From positions 1 through 64,000 of the forward strand of contig JAAYOC010000017.1 of NCBI GenBank assembly GCA_012520505.1: DNA of 64,000 nt, in the 5' to 3' direction. This document shows, in pieces, positions 8,082 through 16,856 of the stretch (the stretch's first letter is position 1; each line of letters opens with the position of its first letter). The notes under the pieces were generated by a model that saw only the letters and a program-made list of their open reading frames with translations, was not told the origin of the DNA and did no database searches. This stretch comes from Oscillospiraceae bacterium. GTDB taxonomy: Bacteria; Bacillota; Clostridia; Oscillospirales; Acutalibacteraceae. The position numbers and the translations under genes are program-made.

Positions 8082-8756
8082 ATGGATTATGCAACTTTCG
8101 AAAAAATCTTTCTTGAATATTTCCCATTTTATAAAGATCTTTCTAAAGAAGATCAAAAACTGCTCTGTCAAAACACTCAGTTTATTTCATACAAAAAGGG
8201 TGAAACGGTCCACACCGGTGCGGACTGTCTTGGGTCAACCCTTGTCTATTCAGGAGACCTTAGAGTTTATATGCTTTCGGAAGAAGGAAAGGACATTACC
8301 CTATACCGTCTTCTTGAAGGAGATTTCTGTATGCTTACTGCGTCTTGTGTAATTCAAGCAATTACTTTTGATGTTTGCGTAGACGCAGAAGCCGATTCTA
8401 AATGCATTGTAATGAACAGTAGCCTTCTTGAAATTTTAATGGATAAATATCCTTCTATGAAAATATATATGCTTGAAACAGCTATTGAAAAATTTTCTAA
8501 CGTTATGTGGTCAATGCAACAAATTCTTTTCATGAGCCTCGATAAACGCCTTGCAATTTTACTTATTGATGAACTTGCAAAATCTGAAGATGACACCATT
8601 CATTTAACCCATGAGCAACTTGCAAAGTATATGGGTTCAGCAAGAGAAGTTGTTTCTCGTATGTTAAAATTTTTCTCCGAAGAAGGGCTCGTAGAACTTT
8701 CTCGCGGTGGTGTTAAAATTCTCGATAAAAAGAGACTGCGTGAACTAACCATTTAA
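8082..8756 (+). CDS. Crp/Fnr-family transcription regulator, Cys-rich
   Basis: This 224-residue protein has an N-terminal cyclic-nucleotide-binding-like beta roll (residues ~15-120, with KKGETVHTGADC and YRLLEGDFCMLTASCV), the long dimer helix, and a C-terminal winged helix (LTHEQLAKYMGSAREVVSRML, recognition helix SAREVVSRMLKF). Six cysteines lie in the sensor part (29, 49, 83, 89, 99, 108). The arginine/serine pair that binds cAMP in Crp is not evident, so redox or another ligand is more likely. The gene sits between rubrerythrin and thioredoxin/FTR-like genes whose promoters carry the same palindrome. It overlaps the convergent thioredoxin gene by 4 bases. Confidence 0.88.
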   Translation: MDYATFEKIFLEYFPFYKDLSKEDQKLLCQNTQFISYKKGETVHTGADCLGSTLVYSGDLRVYMLSEEGKDITLYRLLEGDFCMLTASCVIQAITFDVCVDAEADSKCIVMNSSLLEILMDKYPSMKIYMLETAIEKFSNVMWSMQQILFMSLDKRLAILLIDELAKSEDDTIHLTHEQLAKYMGSAREVVSRMLKFFSEEGLVELSRGGVKILDKKRLRELTI

Positions 8757-9061
8757 ACATTTAACATAGCTAACAGATCTGCTTTTGTTCTTGCACCAAC
8801 AGCTGAAGAAACAACTTTGCCGTCTTTCATTACCACAAGTGTAGGAATACTAACAATTGAAAATCTGCCTGCAAGATCCGGATTTTCATCAACATTAACT
8901 TTACCAACGAAATATTCCGGATGTTCTTTTGCAATTTCTTCTACAATAGGACCTACCATCTTACATGGTCCACACCAATCCGCATAGAAATCAAGAAGTA
9001 CCGGTTTCTCAGACTTCATTACTTCATTATTAAACACATCGTTTGTTACTTTTACTACCAT
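8753..9061 (-). CDS. trxA: thioredoxin
   Basis: A full-length 102-residue thioredoxin. The active site WCGPC lies at residues ~28-32 (FYADWCGPCKMVGP) and the cis-proline is in SIPTLVVMKDG. It is a cytosolic dithiol-disulfide carrier. It follows the FTR-like gene by 12 bases on the same strand, so the two are probably co-transcribed and the FTR-like protein may be its reductase. No NADPH thioredoxin reductase gene is in the window. Confidence 0.96.
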   Translation of the reverse strand: MVVKVTNDVFNNEVMKSEKPVLLDFYADWCGPCKMVGPIVEEIAKEHPEYFVGKVNVDENPDLAGRFSIVSIPTLVVMKDGKVVSSAVGARTKADLLAMLNV

Positions 9062-9073
9062 AATTTACACTCC

Positions 9074-9277
9074 TTATTTTTCTTTGTAATAAAGCATACA
9101 GTGGCAATAGCCTTCAAAGTTTTCATCAGCAATTTGATCTCTAAACTCCTTGCATATGCATTTTGTATCTTCATTTTGTTCAAGTTTACATGGGCAATAT
9201 CCACCTTTTGCCTTAAGACCTTCTCTAATAGCTTTTACTACCTCTTGGTCTTCGTTTAATCTGATTTTCTTTTTCAT
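9074..9277 (-). CDS. ferredoxin-thioredoxin reductase catalytic-chain-like protein
   Basis: A 67-residue protein from the ATG at 9277. The frame can be extended three codons to a GTG, but that GTG is part of the AGGGTG ribosome site. Six cysteines form three C-x-C pairs: CPC, CIC and CHC, as in the catalytic chain of ferredoxin-thioredoxin reductase, which binds a [4Fe-4S] cluster beside a redox disulfide. Spacing differs from the plant/cyanobacterial enzyme: about 9 residues between the first two pairs and 15 before the last. No variable chain lies nearby, as expected for anaerobe FTR-like proteins. Pairing with the downstream thioredoxin is inferred from the operon. Confidence 0.8.
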   Translation of the reverse strand: MKKKIRLNEDQEVVKAIREGLKAKGGYCPCKLEQNEDTKCICKEFRDQIADENFEGYCHCMLYYKEK

Positions 9278-9295
9278 ATTTATCACCCTGCATCC

Positions 9296-9336
9296 ATAAT
9301 ACTTTTAAAAATTAATTTATCTGTGACACAGTCACA
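9296..9336 (-). promoter_or_regulatory. FTR-trx promoter with Crp-type operator
   Basis: On the minus strand TATTAT (9296-9301) can serve as -10. The 15-base palindrome TGTGACACAGTCACA (9322-9336) is centred about 40 bases upstream of the predicted start, almost the same geometry as at rubrerythrin. The leader to the ATG would be only about 12 bases, so the exact start is uncertain. Confidence 0.55.
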
Positions 9337-9337
9337 T

Positions 9338-9360
9338 AAAAAAGGCGCCCAGCGGGTGCC
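9338..9360 (-). terminator. rho-independent terminator after murI
   Basis: GGCGCCC/GGGTGCC stem with a 3-base loop (9344-9360). On the minus strand it is followed by six T (complement of 9338-9343). It lies directly between the murI stop and the FTR promoter. Confidence 0.85.
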
Positions 9361-9366
9361 TTTATT

Positions 9367-10158
9367 TTATCCCAGTTGTACTTGTTCAATGTTTTCTGTA
9401 AGTACTTCTCCCATAAAAATTTGAGCTAACTTTTTAAAATCTTCTACATTATTACTTACAAAATATCTCCTATCTACTTGCTCATTTCCTGAGAGTGGAA
9501 GACTTGCTTTAATTGTTTTAGCAACAGCGATTGAAGAACTAACAATCATAAGATTTGGATAAAGGTCCTCAATCATCTCTGTAAGTAGCGTATAGTGAGT
9601 ACACCCTAAGATTAAAGTATCTATTTCCTGTTTCATTAAAGGATCAAGATATTCTTTAAGAACATTTCTTGTAACCGTATCACCTTTCTTAAATTGTCCG
9701 TTTTCTATAAGTGGAACCAGTAAAGGGCAAGCTACAGAAATTACTTCAGCTTTCAAATTATATTTTTCAATTGCTTTATTGTAGGCCCTGCTATTTACGG
9801 TGGCATTCGTCGCAATTACACCAATTTTTCCATTTTTAGTTGTATTTGCTGCCACCTTTGAAGCCGGTTCCACAACACCGAAAACGGGAACATTGCAAAG
9901 TTCGTCAACTGCTTCCCTGGCAATTGAATCAACAGTGTTACACGCAATTACAATTGCTTTTAGATTGAAAGCAGACAAGAACTTTGTATCCTGTAAAGCA
10001 TATTCAGTTATTTGTTCAGGAGAATGTGTACCATATGGTACGTGCGCTGTATCTCCTAAATATATGATGTTTTCATTTGGCATAAGACGAACAATTTCTT
10101 TTACTACTGTAAGTCCACCAATACCTGAATCAAATACACCAATATAACTGTCTTTCAT
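9367..10158 (-). CDS. murI: glutamate racemase
   Basis: A 263-residue enzyme that interconverts L- and D-glutamate for peptidoglycan. Both catalytic cysteines are present: VIACNTVDS (near residue 73) and LGCTHYTLL (near 185). The N-terminal IGVFDSGIGGLTV is diagnostic of the family. GAGG lies 7 bases before the ATG. It follows murD by 34 bases on the same strand, pairing D-Glu production with the ligase that adds it. Confidence 0.97.
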   Translation of the reverse strand: MKDSYIGVFDSGIGGLTVVKEIVRLMPNENIIYLGDTAHVPYGTHSPEQITEYALQDTKFLSAFNLKAIVIACNTVDSIAREAVDELCNVPVFGVVEPASKVAANTTKNGKIGVIATNATVNSRAYNKAIEKYNLKAEVISVACPLLVPLIENGQFKKGDTVTRNVLKEYLDPLMKQEIDTLILGCTHYTLLTEMIEDLYPNLMIVSSSIAVAKTIKASLPLSGNEQVDRRYFVSNNVEDFKKLAQIFMGEVLTENIEQVQLG

Positions 10159-10192
10159 TATAATTCCTCAATTAAATTCATCAATTAATTTT

Positions 10193-11596
10193 TTAAAGCT
10201 CATAAACAAGTTTTTTAAAATGTTCGCCTCGTTCTTCAAAACAAGAATATTGATCAAATGAACTCGTTGTTGGTGATAAAAGAATAACATCCCCGCTCTC
10301 TGCAATTTTTTTTGCAGTAGTGACTGCTTCTTCTAATGTTTCTACAACGATTCCATCCGTACCAACTGTTTCATCTACTAATCTTCTACCACATGCTCCA
10401 AACCCAATAATCTTTTTTACTGAATCTAGGTTAGCTTTTATATTATCCATTGAAAGACCTTTTTCAAAACCACCAATAAGTAAAATTACACCTTTGTCGA
10501 ATGCTTTAAGTGCGGTTACTGTAGCATCAGTATTAGTAGCTTTTGAATCATTGTAGTACTTGACATTATCTATTTCTCTAACAAATTCCATTCTATGTTC
10601 AACACCGTTAAATTTTTCAACAACATCCTTTATAATCTCATTGTTTATTCCTAAGGCCTTAGCAAAAAAAACAGCAACAATTGTATTTTGAAGATTATGT
10701 TTTCCGGGAGCTTTTATACTATCTAACGGAAGTATCTCTTCACCAAACGCTGTAATTACATTGTTTTTTATAACTTCACTAGCTGTATTATTTCCCTTCC
10801 CGTCTACACCGCTGATTATATTATCACATTTAATGTAAATATCTGCTTCTTTTTCAAGACTAAAACTTTGCACCTTACAAGAAACCGGATACTTTTTCAC
10901 ATATTCATTTACAATAACATCATCCATATTAAGTAAAAAGATATCATCATCTTTCATATTTTTATACACCCTTGTTTTTGATTCATAGTATTCTTCAATA
11001 CTTCCCATAAAATCAACGTGGTCAGGTGATAAATTGATAATAGTTGCAAACGTTGGCCTGAATTCATCTATATTTATAAGCTGAAAATTTGAAACCTCAA
11101 GCACAATAATATGGCCCTCTTCATTTAATAAATTTTCATTTACTACAATTTCACAAAGAGGTATACCGATATTTCCACAAAGATGAACCTTTTCACCGTA
11201 TGCTTTTTTTATTATTTCATAAGTTAAACTCGCAGTTGTAGTCTTTCCATTTGTACCGGTAATTGCAATATAAGTTTGAGGTTTTGCTACTCTATATGCA
11301 AGTTCAATTTCGGTAATTACCGGAATTTTTCGGTCATGAAGTTTTTGCATTTGCTGAGTTTTATAAGGTACTCCCGGATTTTTTACAACAAGGTCATAAT
11401 CCTTTTCAAAAACTTCAAGGCTTTGATCGAGAACCGTTACACCAAGAGATTCAAGGGTTGAAAGCTCTTCTATTTCAGTCTTTGATTTACTCTCAGATAA
11501 GTAGATAGTTGCACCAAGGATACTAAGTAGCTTTATTGTCGCCATACCACTTCTTGCAAGACCTACAACAAGAACCTTTTTACCTAAAAAATCCAT
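10193..11596 (-). CDS. murD: UDP-N-acetylmuramoyl-L-alanine--D-glutamate ligase
   Basis: A 467-residue cytosolic Mur ligase of usual length that adds D-Glu to UDP-MurNAc-L-Ala. An N-terminal Rossmann-like domain (VLVVGLARSGMATIKLL) binds the UDP part. The central ATPase domain has ITGTNGKTTTASL (residues ~114-126), and the C-terminal domain has EHRMEFVREIDNVKYYNDSKATN. GAGGAG lies 9 bases before the ATG. It is followed by murI. Confidence 0.97.
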   Translation of the reverse strand: MDFLGKKVLVVGLARSGMATIKLLSILGATIYLSESKSKTEIEELSTLESLGVTVLDQSLEVFEKDYDLVVKNPGVPYKTQQMQKLHDRKIPVITEIELAYRVAKPQTYIAITGTNGKTTTASLTYEIIKKAYGEKVHLCGNIGIPLCEIVVNENLLNEEGHIIVLEVSNFQLINIDEFRPTFATIINLSPDHVDFMGSIEEYYESKTRVYKNMKDDDIFLLNMDDVIVNEYVKKYPVSCKVQSFSLEKEADIYIKCDNIISGVDGKGNNTASEVIKNNVITAFGEEILPLDSIKAPGKHNLQNTIVAVFFAKALGINNEIIKDVVEKFNGVEHRMEFVREIDNVKYYNDSKATNTDATVTALKAFDKGVILLIGGFEKGLSMDNIKANLDSVKKIIGFGACGRRLVDETVGTDGIVVETLEEAVTTAKKIAESGDVILLSPTTSSFDQYSCFEERGEHFKKLVYEL

Positions 11597-11691
11597 ATAT
11601 ACTTGCTCCTCTTAATTGCTAAATAACCGTATCTATTAGATGACATAAAAAACACGTAGTTATTATATGTATCTCAGGAAATAATTGTAGC

Positions 11692-11724
11692 AAAAAAGGT
11701 CACAAATTACAATAATTTGCGACC
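11692..11724 (-). terminator. rho-independent terminator after the degV gene
   Basis: An 11-bp stem (11698-11708 with 11714-11724) has one A-C mismatch on the plus strand that becomes a G-U pair on the minus strand, where it is followed by six T. It lies 64 bases past the DegV-family stop. Confidence 0.75.
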
Positions 11725-11787
11725 TTTTTGTTCGTTCGTTATATCTATACCTAACACTATTTCTACTTTTAGTTCTACGTTAACAAT

Positions 11788-12675
11788 TTATCTAAGATAT
11801 TCGTAATACTTTTCATTAATGGCATCCTGAAATACGAGACCAATAACTCCAGGGCCTGTATGTGCACCAATTGCGCATCCTACTTGACCTTTAAGAACAC
11901 CGTCAACTTTAAGTTTGTCACGAAGAATTTCTTCAACATAATTAGCGTCTTCCACAGTTGTGCCATACACCAATCCTACTGTTTGTTTAGAAAGTTCTGC
12001 TCCCTGTTCTTCACAGATATCAACAACCCTATTAAGTGCTTTCTTCCATCCGCGAACCTTTTCCGTTGCCTTAAGAGAACCATTTTCATCCATCATGATA
12101 ATCGGTTTAATGTCAAGCATACCACCTACTACAAAAGAGGCTCTGCCTACACGTCCGCCTGCATAAAGATAATCAAGGGTCTGTACTGCAACAGCATGAA
12201 TCATATGGTCACAGAAATATTTAGCTGCTTCAATAAGAAGTTCCTTTGGAGCTCCATTCTTCTGCATTTTCAGAACTCTTTCAGTTACGAGTCCATAACC
12301 TATTGAAGCACAACGTGAATCTATGATTGTAATTTTAAAATCCGGATATTTTTTGAGAACTGTTTCCTTTGCAAGACTGGCCGCTTGATATGTTCCGGCA
12401 ACACCCGTTGAAAAACAGATGTAAAGAACTTCATCGCCTGCTTTCGCAAACTTTGTGAAGTGTTCTTCAAACATGAGTTGAGAAATGTGATATGTTTTAA
12501 TTTCCTTTATTCCCTCTTCTTGAATTTTATAAAATTCTTCCGGAAATATCGTTACTCCGTCTCGTAGATCTTCATTGTCAATCGTAACCGGTGTAGGCAT
12601 AACATAAAGATCATATTTATCAATTACACTTCTTGGTACATCTGATGCAGAGTCTGTAATAATACAAAATGCCAT
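11788..12675 (-). CDS. DegV-family fatty-acid-binding protein
   Basis: This 295-residue protein has the DegV fold. The N-terminal IITDSASDVPRSVIDKYDLYVMPTPV and the central CFSTGVAGTYQAA and IIDSRCASIGYGL are family signatures, with LDYLYAGGRVGRAS in the second lobe. DegV/FakB proteins bind fatty acids, in some species for FakA phosphorylation. No fakA gene is in the window. It lies 17 bases after asnS on the same strand. Confidence 0.93.
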   Translation of the reverse strand: MAFCIITDSASDVPRSVIDKYDLYVMPTPVTIDNEDLRDGVTIFPEEFYKIQEEGIKEIKTYHISQLMFEEHFTKFAKAGDEVLYICFSTGVAGTYQAASLAKETVLKKYPDFKITIIDSRCASIGYGLVTERVLKMQKNGAPKELLIEAAKYFCDHMIHAVAVQTLDYLYAGGRVGRASFVVGGMLDIKPIIMMDENGSLKATEKVRGWKKALNRVVDICEEQGAELSKQTVGLVYGTTVEDANYVEEILRDKLKVDGVLKGQVGCAIGAHTGPGVIGLVFQDAINEKYYEYLR

Positions 12676-12692
12676 TATATCGACTTCCTTTC

Positions 12693-14078
12693 TCAGCGGA
12701 TTCCACCTACAGTTCTAGGATAAAGAATCACATCTCTAATATTTTGAATACCTGTAACATACATCAATATACGTTCAAATCCGAGACCAAAACCACTGTG
12801 TGGAACTGAACCAAAACGACGAAGATCTATATAATCCGTATAGTCCTCTATGTGCATATCTCGTTCTTTCATTGCATCAAGAAGCCTTGTAAGGTTAGCC
12901 TCTCGTTCTGAACAACCGATTATTTCACCTACGCCTGGAACAAGTAAATCTGTTGCTGCAACTGTTTTCCCATCAGAATTTTGTTTCATATAAAATGACT
13001 TGATATCCTTTGGATAGTTAACAACAAATACAGGCTTGTTAAATACTTGTTCAGTAATGTAGCGTTCATGCTCTGTTTGAAGATCTAGACCCCAATCAAC
13101 CGGGAATTTAAATTCTACATTTGCCTTTTTTAAAATCTCAATTGCCTTTGTATATTCAAGTATTTCAAATTTATTATCTATGACATTCTTAAGTTTTGCT
13201 GAAAGTCCTTTTTCAAAGAATTTTTCAAAAAACGCAAGTTCTTCAGGACATTTTTCGATATAAGTTTTTACGATATATTTAATCATATCTTCAGCAATTT
13301 CCATAATATCTGAAAGTTCTGCAAAAGCCACTTCCGGCTCTATATGCCAAAACTCAGCAACATGCCTGGGAGTGTTTGAGTTTTCAGCACGGAAACTTGG
13401 ACCAAAAGTGTAAATTTTACCAAAAGCCATTGCTGCAACTTCACCCTCAAGTTGACCGGAAACTGAAAGACCTACAAGTTTTCCAAAAAAATCATTTGCG
13501 TAGTATTCTTCTGCACTCTTATATTTTGCTGCATCTTCATAATCCATCGTAGTTACTTTAAACATTTCACCGGCACCTTCACAATCAGAACCTGTTATGA
13601 GAGGTGTGTTTATATAAACATAACCACGGTCTTGGAAATATTCATGAATTGCTGCTGCAAGAACAGAACGAACTCGGAAAATTGCATTGAATGTATTTGT
13701 ACGCACACGAAGATGTGGCATTGTTCTTAGTGTTTCAAGGTTTATACGTTTCTTTTGAAGTGGATATTCAGCCGGACAATCACCTAAAAGTTCCATTTTC
13801 AAAACATTAATTTCAACACCGCCATCTTGGGCTACAGCAGATGGTACAACTGTACCAATAACTTTTAAAGCTGAACCAAGCTTTGTAAAGCTTGATGAGT
13901 TTTTAACTATTTCCTTATCTACAACAAGTTGGATATGTTTTAGAGATGTTCCATCATTAAGCTCAATAAAAGTCATATTTTTAGAATCTCGAGCAGTACG
14001 AACCCAGCCACATACCGTGACCTCTTTCCCTATATATTCCTTATCTGTCATTATAAGTTTTATGTCTGTATGCTTCAT
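12693..14078 (-). CDS. asnS: asparaginyl-tRNA synthetase
   Basis: A 461-residue class IIb synthetase. The N-terminal OB-fold anticodon domain (VTVCGWVRTARDSKNMTFIELNDG) precedes the catalytic core with class II motif 2 (FGPSFRAENSNTPRHVAEFWHIEPE) and motif 3 (SGFGLGFERILMYVTG). The NTPRH/EFWHIEPE context and absence of the Asp-type insertion mark it as AsnRS rather than AspRS. I see no T-box leader in the 137 bases upstream. Confidence 0.97.
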   Translation of the reverse strand: MKHTDIKLIMTDKEYIGKEVTVCGWVRTARDSKNMTFIELNDGTSLKHIQLVVDKEIVKNSSSFTKLGSALKVIGTVVPSAVAQDGGVEINVLKMELLGDCPAEYPLQKKRINLETLRTMPHLRVRTNTFNAIFRVRSVLAAAIHEYFQDRGYVYINTPLITGSDCEGAGEMFKVTTMDYEDAAKYKSAEEYYANDFFGKLVGLSVSGQLEGEVAAMAFGKIYTFGPSFRAENSNTPRHVAEFWHIEPEVAFAELSDIMEIAEDMIKYIVKTYIEKCPEELAFFEKFFEKGLSAKLKNVIDNKFEILEYTKAIEILKKANVEFKFPVDWGLDLQTEHERYITEQVFNKPVFVVNYPKDIKSFYMKQNSDGKTVAATDLLVPGVGEIIGCSEREANLTRLLDAMKERDMHIEDYTDYIDLRRFGSVPHSGFGLGFERILMYVTGIQNIRDVILYPRTVGGIR

Positions 14079-14215
14079 AAAGCCCCTTCTTATCTCTCTT
14101 TTTTATGCACTATATATTACCATAAAACATAGTAAAATCAAACATTAATTGTACCGACTGGTCATAGAATTACTAAACAAAATTACTGCAATACAGACTT
14201 TGTCAAATAATCCTT

Positions 14216-14683
14216 TCAACCTTCAAAGTTATAATCAAACTTCTCAGGTGACCAATTTTTTAAAACTTCAAGCATATCAACAGCAGATATTTTTGCACCG
14301 GAAAGGTCATGTTCCAAATAGTTTCCACATTCTTTTTGTTTTGCTCCCGGAATTTCACCTTCAAAATCTTTTATGAATTTAAATGAGTCAATAACTAGTT
14401 TCAGTACTTGATTTTTATCCATTCTATCTGTAAGAAGCATATAAAAACCCGTGCGACATCCCATAGGACCAATGTATACGACATCATCTTTAAATTCACT
14501 GTTTCTGGCATAAGTTGCAAAAAGATGTTCAAAAGTGTGAAGTGCACCATTTGAAATATAATCACCTAAATTAGGTCTTTTCATTCGAATATCATATGTC
14601 ACAACATTACCGTCAATTCTGGATACATATATTCCCTTTTGAAGAATATCATGATCAATGCTAAAACTTGCAATTTTTTCCAT
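14216..14683 (-). CDS. luxS: S-ribosylhomocysteine lyase (AI-2 synthase)
   Basis: A 155-residue enzyme that splits S-ribosylhomocysteine to homocysteine and the AI-2 precursor. The metal-binding motif HTFEH (residues ~49-53), the catalytic region GPMGCRTGFY and the third ligand region KECGNYLEHDL are intact. The ATG overlaps the last base of the ABC permease stop region (14683). It is therefore the last gene of the tex-ABC operon and lies 137 bases upstream of asnS. An AI-2E-type transporter gene lies at 46.9-48.1 kb. Confidence 0.97.
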   Translation of the reverse strand: MEKIASFSIDHDILQKGIYVSRIDGNVVTYDIRMKRPNLGDYISNGALHTFEHLFATYARNSEFKDDVVYIGPMGCRTGFYMLLTDRMDKNQVLKLVIDSFKFIKDFEGEIPGAKQKECGNYLEHDLSGAKISAVDMLEVLKNWSPEKFDYNFEG

Positions 14684-15945
14684 TATTTCATTGCCTCCGA
14701 AGTTCTTAAAATCCTTATAATATCTTTCAATTTAGGTGTATTTCCATATAGAAGTACTCCCGCTCTATAAATTTTAGTACAAAGTATTCCAAGAACTACT
14801 ATTGTAACTATTTGAATACCGATTGAGAGTGCAATCTCCCAAACTGCAACTATACCCATAGAAACGCGAACGAGCATTGCCATAGATGCAAAAAACGGAA
14901 TAAATGAGCAAACAATAAAATATGTCTCATTTACACCGTTGCTTGTTGTCATCGCAACGATTGAAATCATAAAACATGCAATAAAGGTAAAGTTAATTGG
15001 CATGATCAGAGAACCTAAATCTTCTACGCGACTCGTAAGCGAACCCGCAGCACCAAACATAAAAGCATATATAAAATAACCAAGTATAAAAAATACCACA
15101 CTATAAACAGCGACACTTATCGGCATGTCAAAGAGCGATTTAATCATCTCGTTTGTAGCATACTCTTTATTAAGCTGATAAAAACCAATTGCACTACCAA
15201 GAATTAAAATAAGTTGAATAAGTCCTGCTGAACCGGTGCCTAAGATTTTACCAAACATCAAATTTACAGGTTTTGCAGAAGTAATAAGAGTTTCCATTGC
15301 ACGAGTACCCTTCTCTGATGCAACATTACTTGCTACAAATTGGCCATACAAAAGTAGTACCATATAGAGTATCAAAACAACTGCATAAGTATAACCAAAA
15401 CTTGATGCCTGATCCTTACCTGTAACAATTGTCTCACCAATAATTTCTGTAAGAAGAGCTTTACCAACCTGCTCATCACTAAGACCCTGAGATTTAAGAT
15501 AAGAAAACCTATAATTGTTTTCAAGAGCAGCATTTATCATTTTTTCTTCCACGCTGTACATATCTACAGTATCAACAATATATTCATACGTTGTAGGACT
15601 TGTAATAAGAAGAGCTGAATGAATTTTCCCACCTTTCACTTTTTCCTTTAAGGCTTTTTTGCTGCTGGAGCTAATCTTCACCTCATATTCTTCACCTAAA
15701 AACCCTTGAAGCAAAGCAACGATATTTTGAGCATCTTCTTCATCATACATCACTTCTATTACTTGTATCTCTTTTTTATCAGTGCCATCCTCTTTTTTTA
15801 TTTTGTCAATAAGACCTGAAAAGCGTGGAAATGACAAAAGCAAAGCAATTGCTACAACCACTATCGTAGTAAGAATTATTGTTCTTTTATTTTTAAGTTG
15901 TCCTAATAGTTCAAACTTAAATACCGTAAAAAACTGTTTTATCAT
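14683..15945 (-). CDS. ABC-2-type transporter permease (NatB-like)
   Basis: A 420-residue membrane protein. One N-terminal helix (RTIILTTIVVVAIALLLSF) is followed by a ~150-residue extracytoplasmic part, then five or six helices (~185-400), the layout of NatB-type permeases. VASNVASEKGTRAMETLITSAKPVNLMFGKI before the second helix group is typical of sodium/drug export ABC-2 proteins. Start and stop overlap the ATPase and luxS genes. Substrate unknown. Confidence 0.9.
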   Translation of the reverse strand: MIKQFFTVFKFELLGQLKNKRTIILTTIVVVAIALLLSFPRFSGLIDKIKKEDGTDKKEIQVIEVMYDEEDAQNIVALLQGFLGEEYEVKISSSSKKALKEKVKGGKIHSALLITSPTTYEYIVDTVDMYSVEEKMINAALENNYRFSYLKSQGLSDEQVGKALLTEIIGETIVTGKDQASSFGYTYAVVLILYMVLLLYGQFVASNVASEKGTRAMETLITSAKPVNLMFGKILGTGSAGLIQLILILGSAIGFYQLNKEYATNEMIKSLFDMPISVAVYSVVFFILGYFIYAFMFGAAGSLTSRVEDLGSLIMPINFTFIACFMISIVAMTTSNGVNETYFIVCSFIPFFASMAMLVRVSMGIVAVWEIALSIGIQIVTIVVLGILCTKIYRAGVLLYGNTPKLKDIIRILRTSEAMK

Positions 15946-16856
15946 TTTACTACCTCCGCATCTTCGGTATAATCTACAAAAACTTCAGCGAGTGTAGGTT
16001 CATACGTGGTAACACCTGTAAACACGGCATTTGAATTTGCAAGAGCACCCATAATTTCGTTAATAGTTGCACCATCAGCAAGTTCTATAACAAGACCGTC
16101 GTCTGTTTTCACAGTGTTTAAAACGAAATCTGTCTTTAAGACTTCATTTAAAACAGTTTCCGGTGCAGTGGTAATCACTGATACTTTATTTTTTGTATAA
16201 CTGTGCTTTATTTTTTTTATTTCACCGGTAACAGCTACTTCACCGGCATTTATGATTGTAATACTCTTACAGAATTCTTCAACATAGTTCATTTGATGAC
16301 TTGAGAAAACTACAAGTTTACCTTCAGCAATTATCTCTTTCACTAAATCCTTTAAAATCATAGCATTTACAGGGTCAAGACCTGAAAATGGCTCATCTAA
16401 AATTACAATATCCGGATTACAAACTAAGGTTGCAATAAGCTGAATTTTTTGCTGATTACCCTTTGAAAGGGTATCAAGTTTTACATTTCTATATTCAGTC
16501 ATATAAAGCCTTTCAAGTAGTCGGTCTGCATTATTAGTTGCTTCCGCCTTTGAAATTCCTCTAAGTTCTGCAAAATATATGAGCTGATCAATTACCTTTT
16601 TTTTTGGATAAAGACCTCTTTCCTCCGGCATATATCCAATATTTGTTTTTCTAATATCAATAGGCTTTCCATCAAGTAAAACTTCACCCTCATTTGGAGC
16701 AAAAAGTTGCATGATTATTCGAATTGTTGTAGTTTTCCCTGCTCCATTTCTGCCAAGAAGTCCTAAAGCTTCTCCACTTTGAACTTCAAAAGAGATGCCT
16801 TTTAAAACTTCCTTTTCACCAAAAGATTTATGAAGATTTTTAACTTCTAATCTCAT
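15942..16856 (-). CDS. ABC transporter ATP-binding protein (NatA-like)
   Basis: A 304-residue ATPase. Walker A is GRNGAGKTT, the signature is LSKGNQQKIQLIA and Walker B is IVILDEPFSGLDP, with the switch histidine in VFSSHQMN. The ~80-residue C-terminal extension (KVSVITTAPETVL onward) is the accessory domain found on NatA-type exporters. It overlaps both neighbours by 4 bases and pairs with the downstream permease. Confidence 0.95.
   Translation of the reverse strand: MRLEVKNLHKSFGEKEVLKGISFEVQSGEALGLLGRNGAGKTTTIRIIMQLFAPNEGEVLLDGKPIDIRKTNIGYMPEERGLYPKKKVIDQLIYFAELRGISKAEATNNADRLLERLYMTEYRNVKLDTLSKGNQQKIQLIATLVCNPDIVILDEPFSGLDPVNAMILKDLVKEIIAEGKLVVFSSHQMNYVEEFCKSITIINAGEVAVTGEIKKIKHSYTKNKVSVITTAPETVLNEVLKTDFVLNTVKTDDGLVIELADGATINEIMGALANSNAVFTGVTTYEPTLAEVFVDYTEDAEVVK

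Noticed and set aside
12676-14215. T-box or riboswitch ahead of asnS, argS or hom
   Set aside because: No T-box core sequence or known riboswitch core is seen in the short upstream regions.
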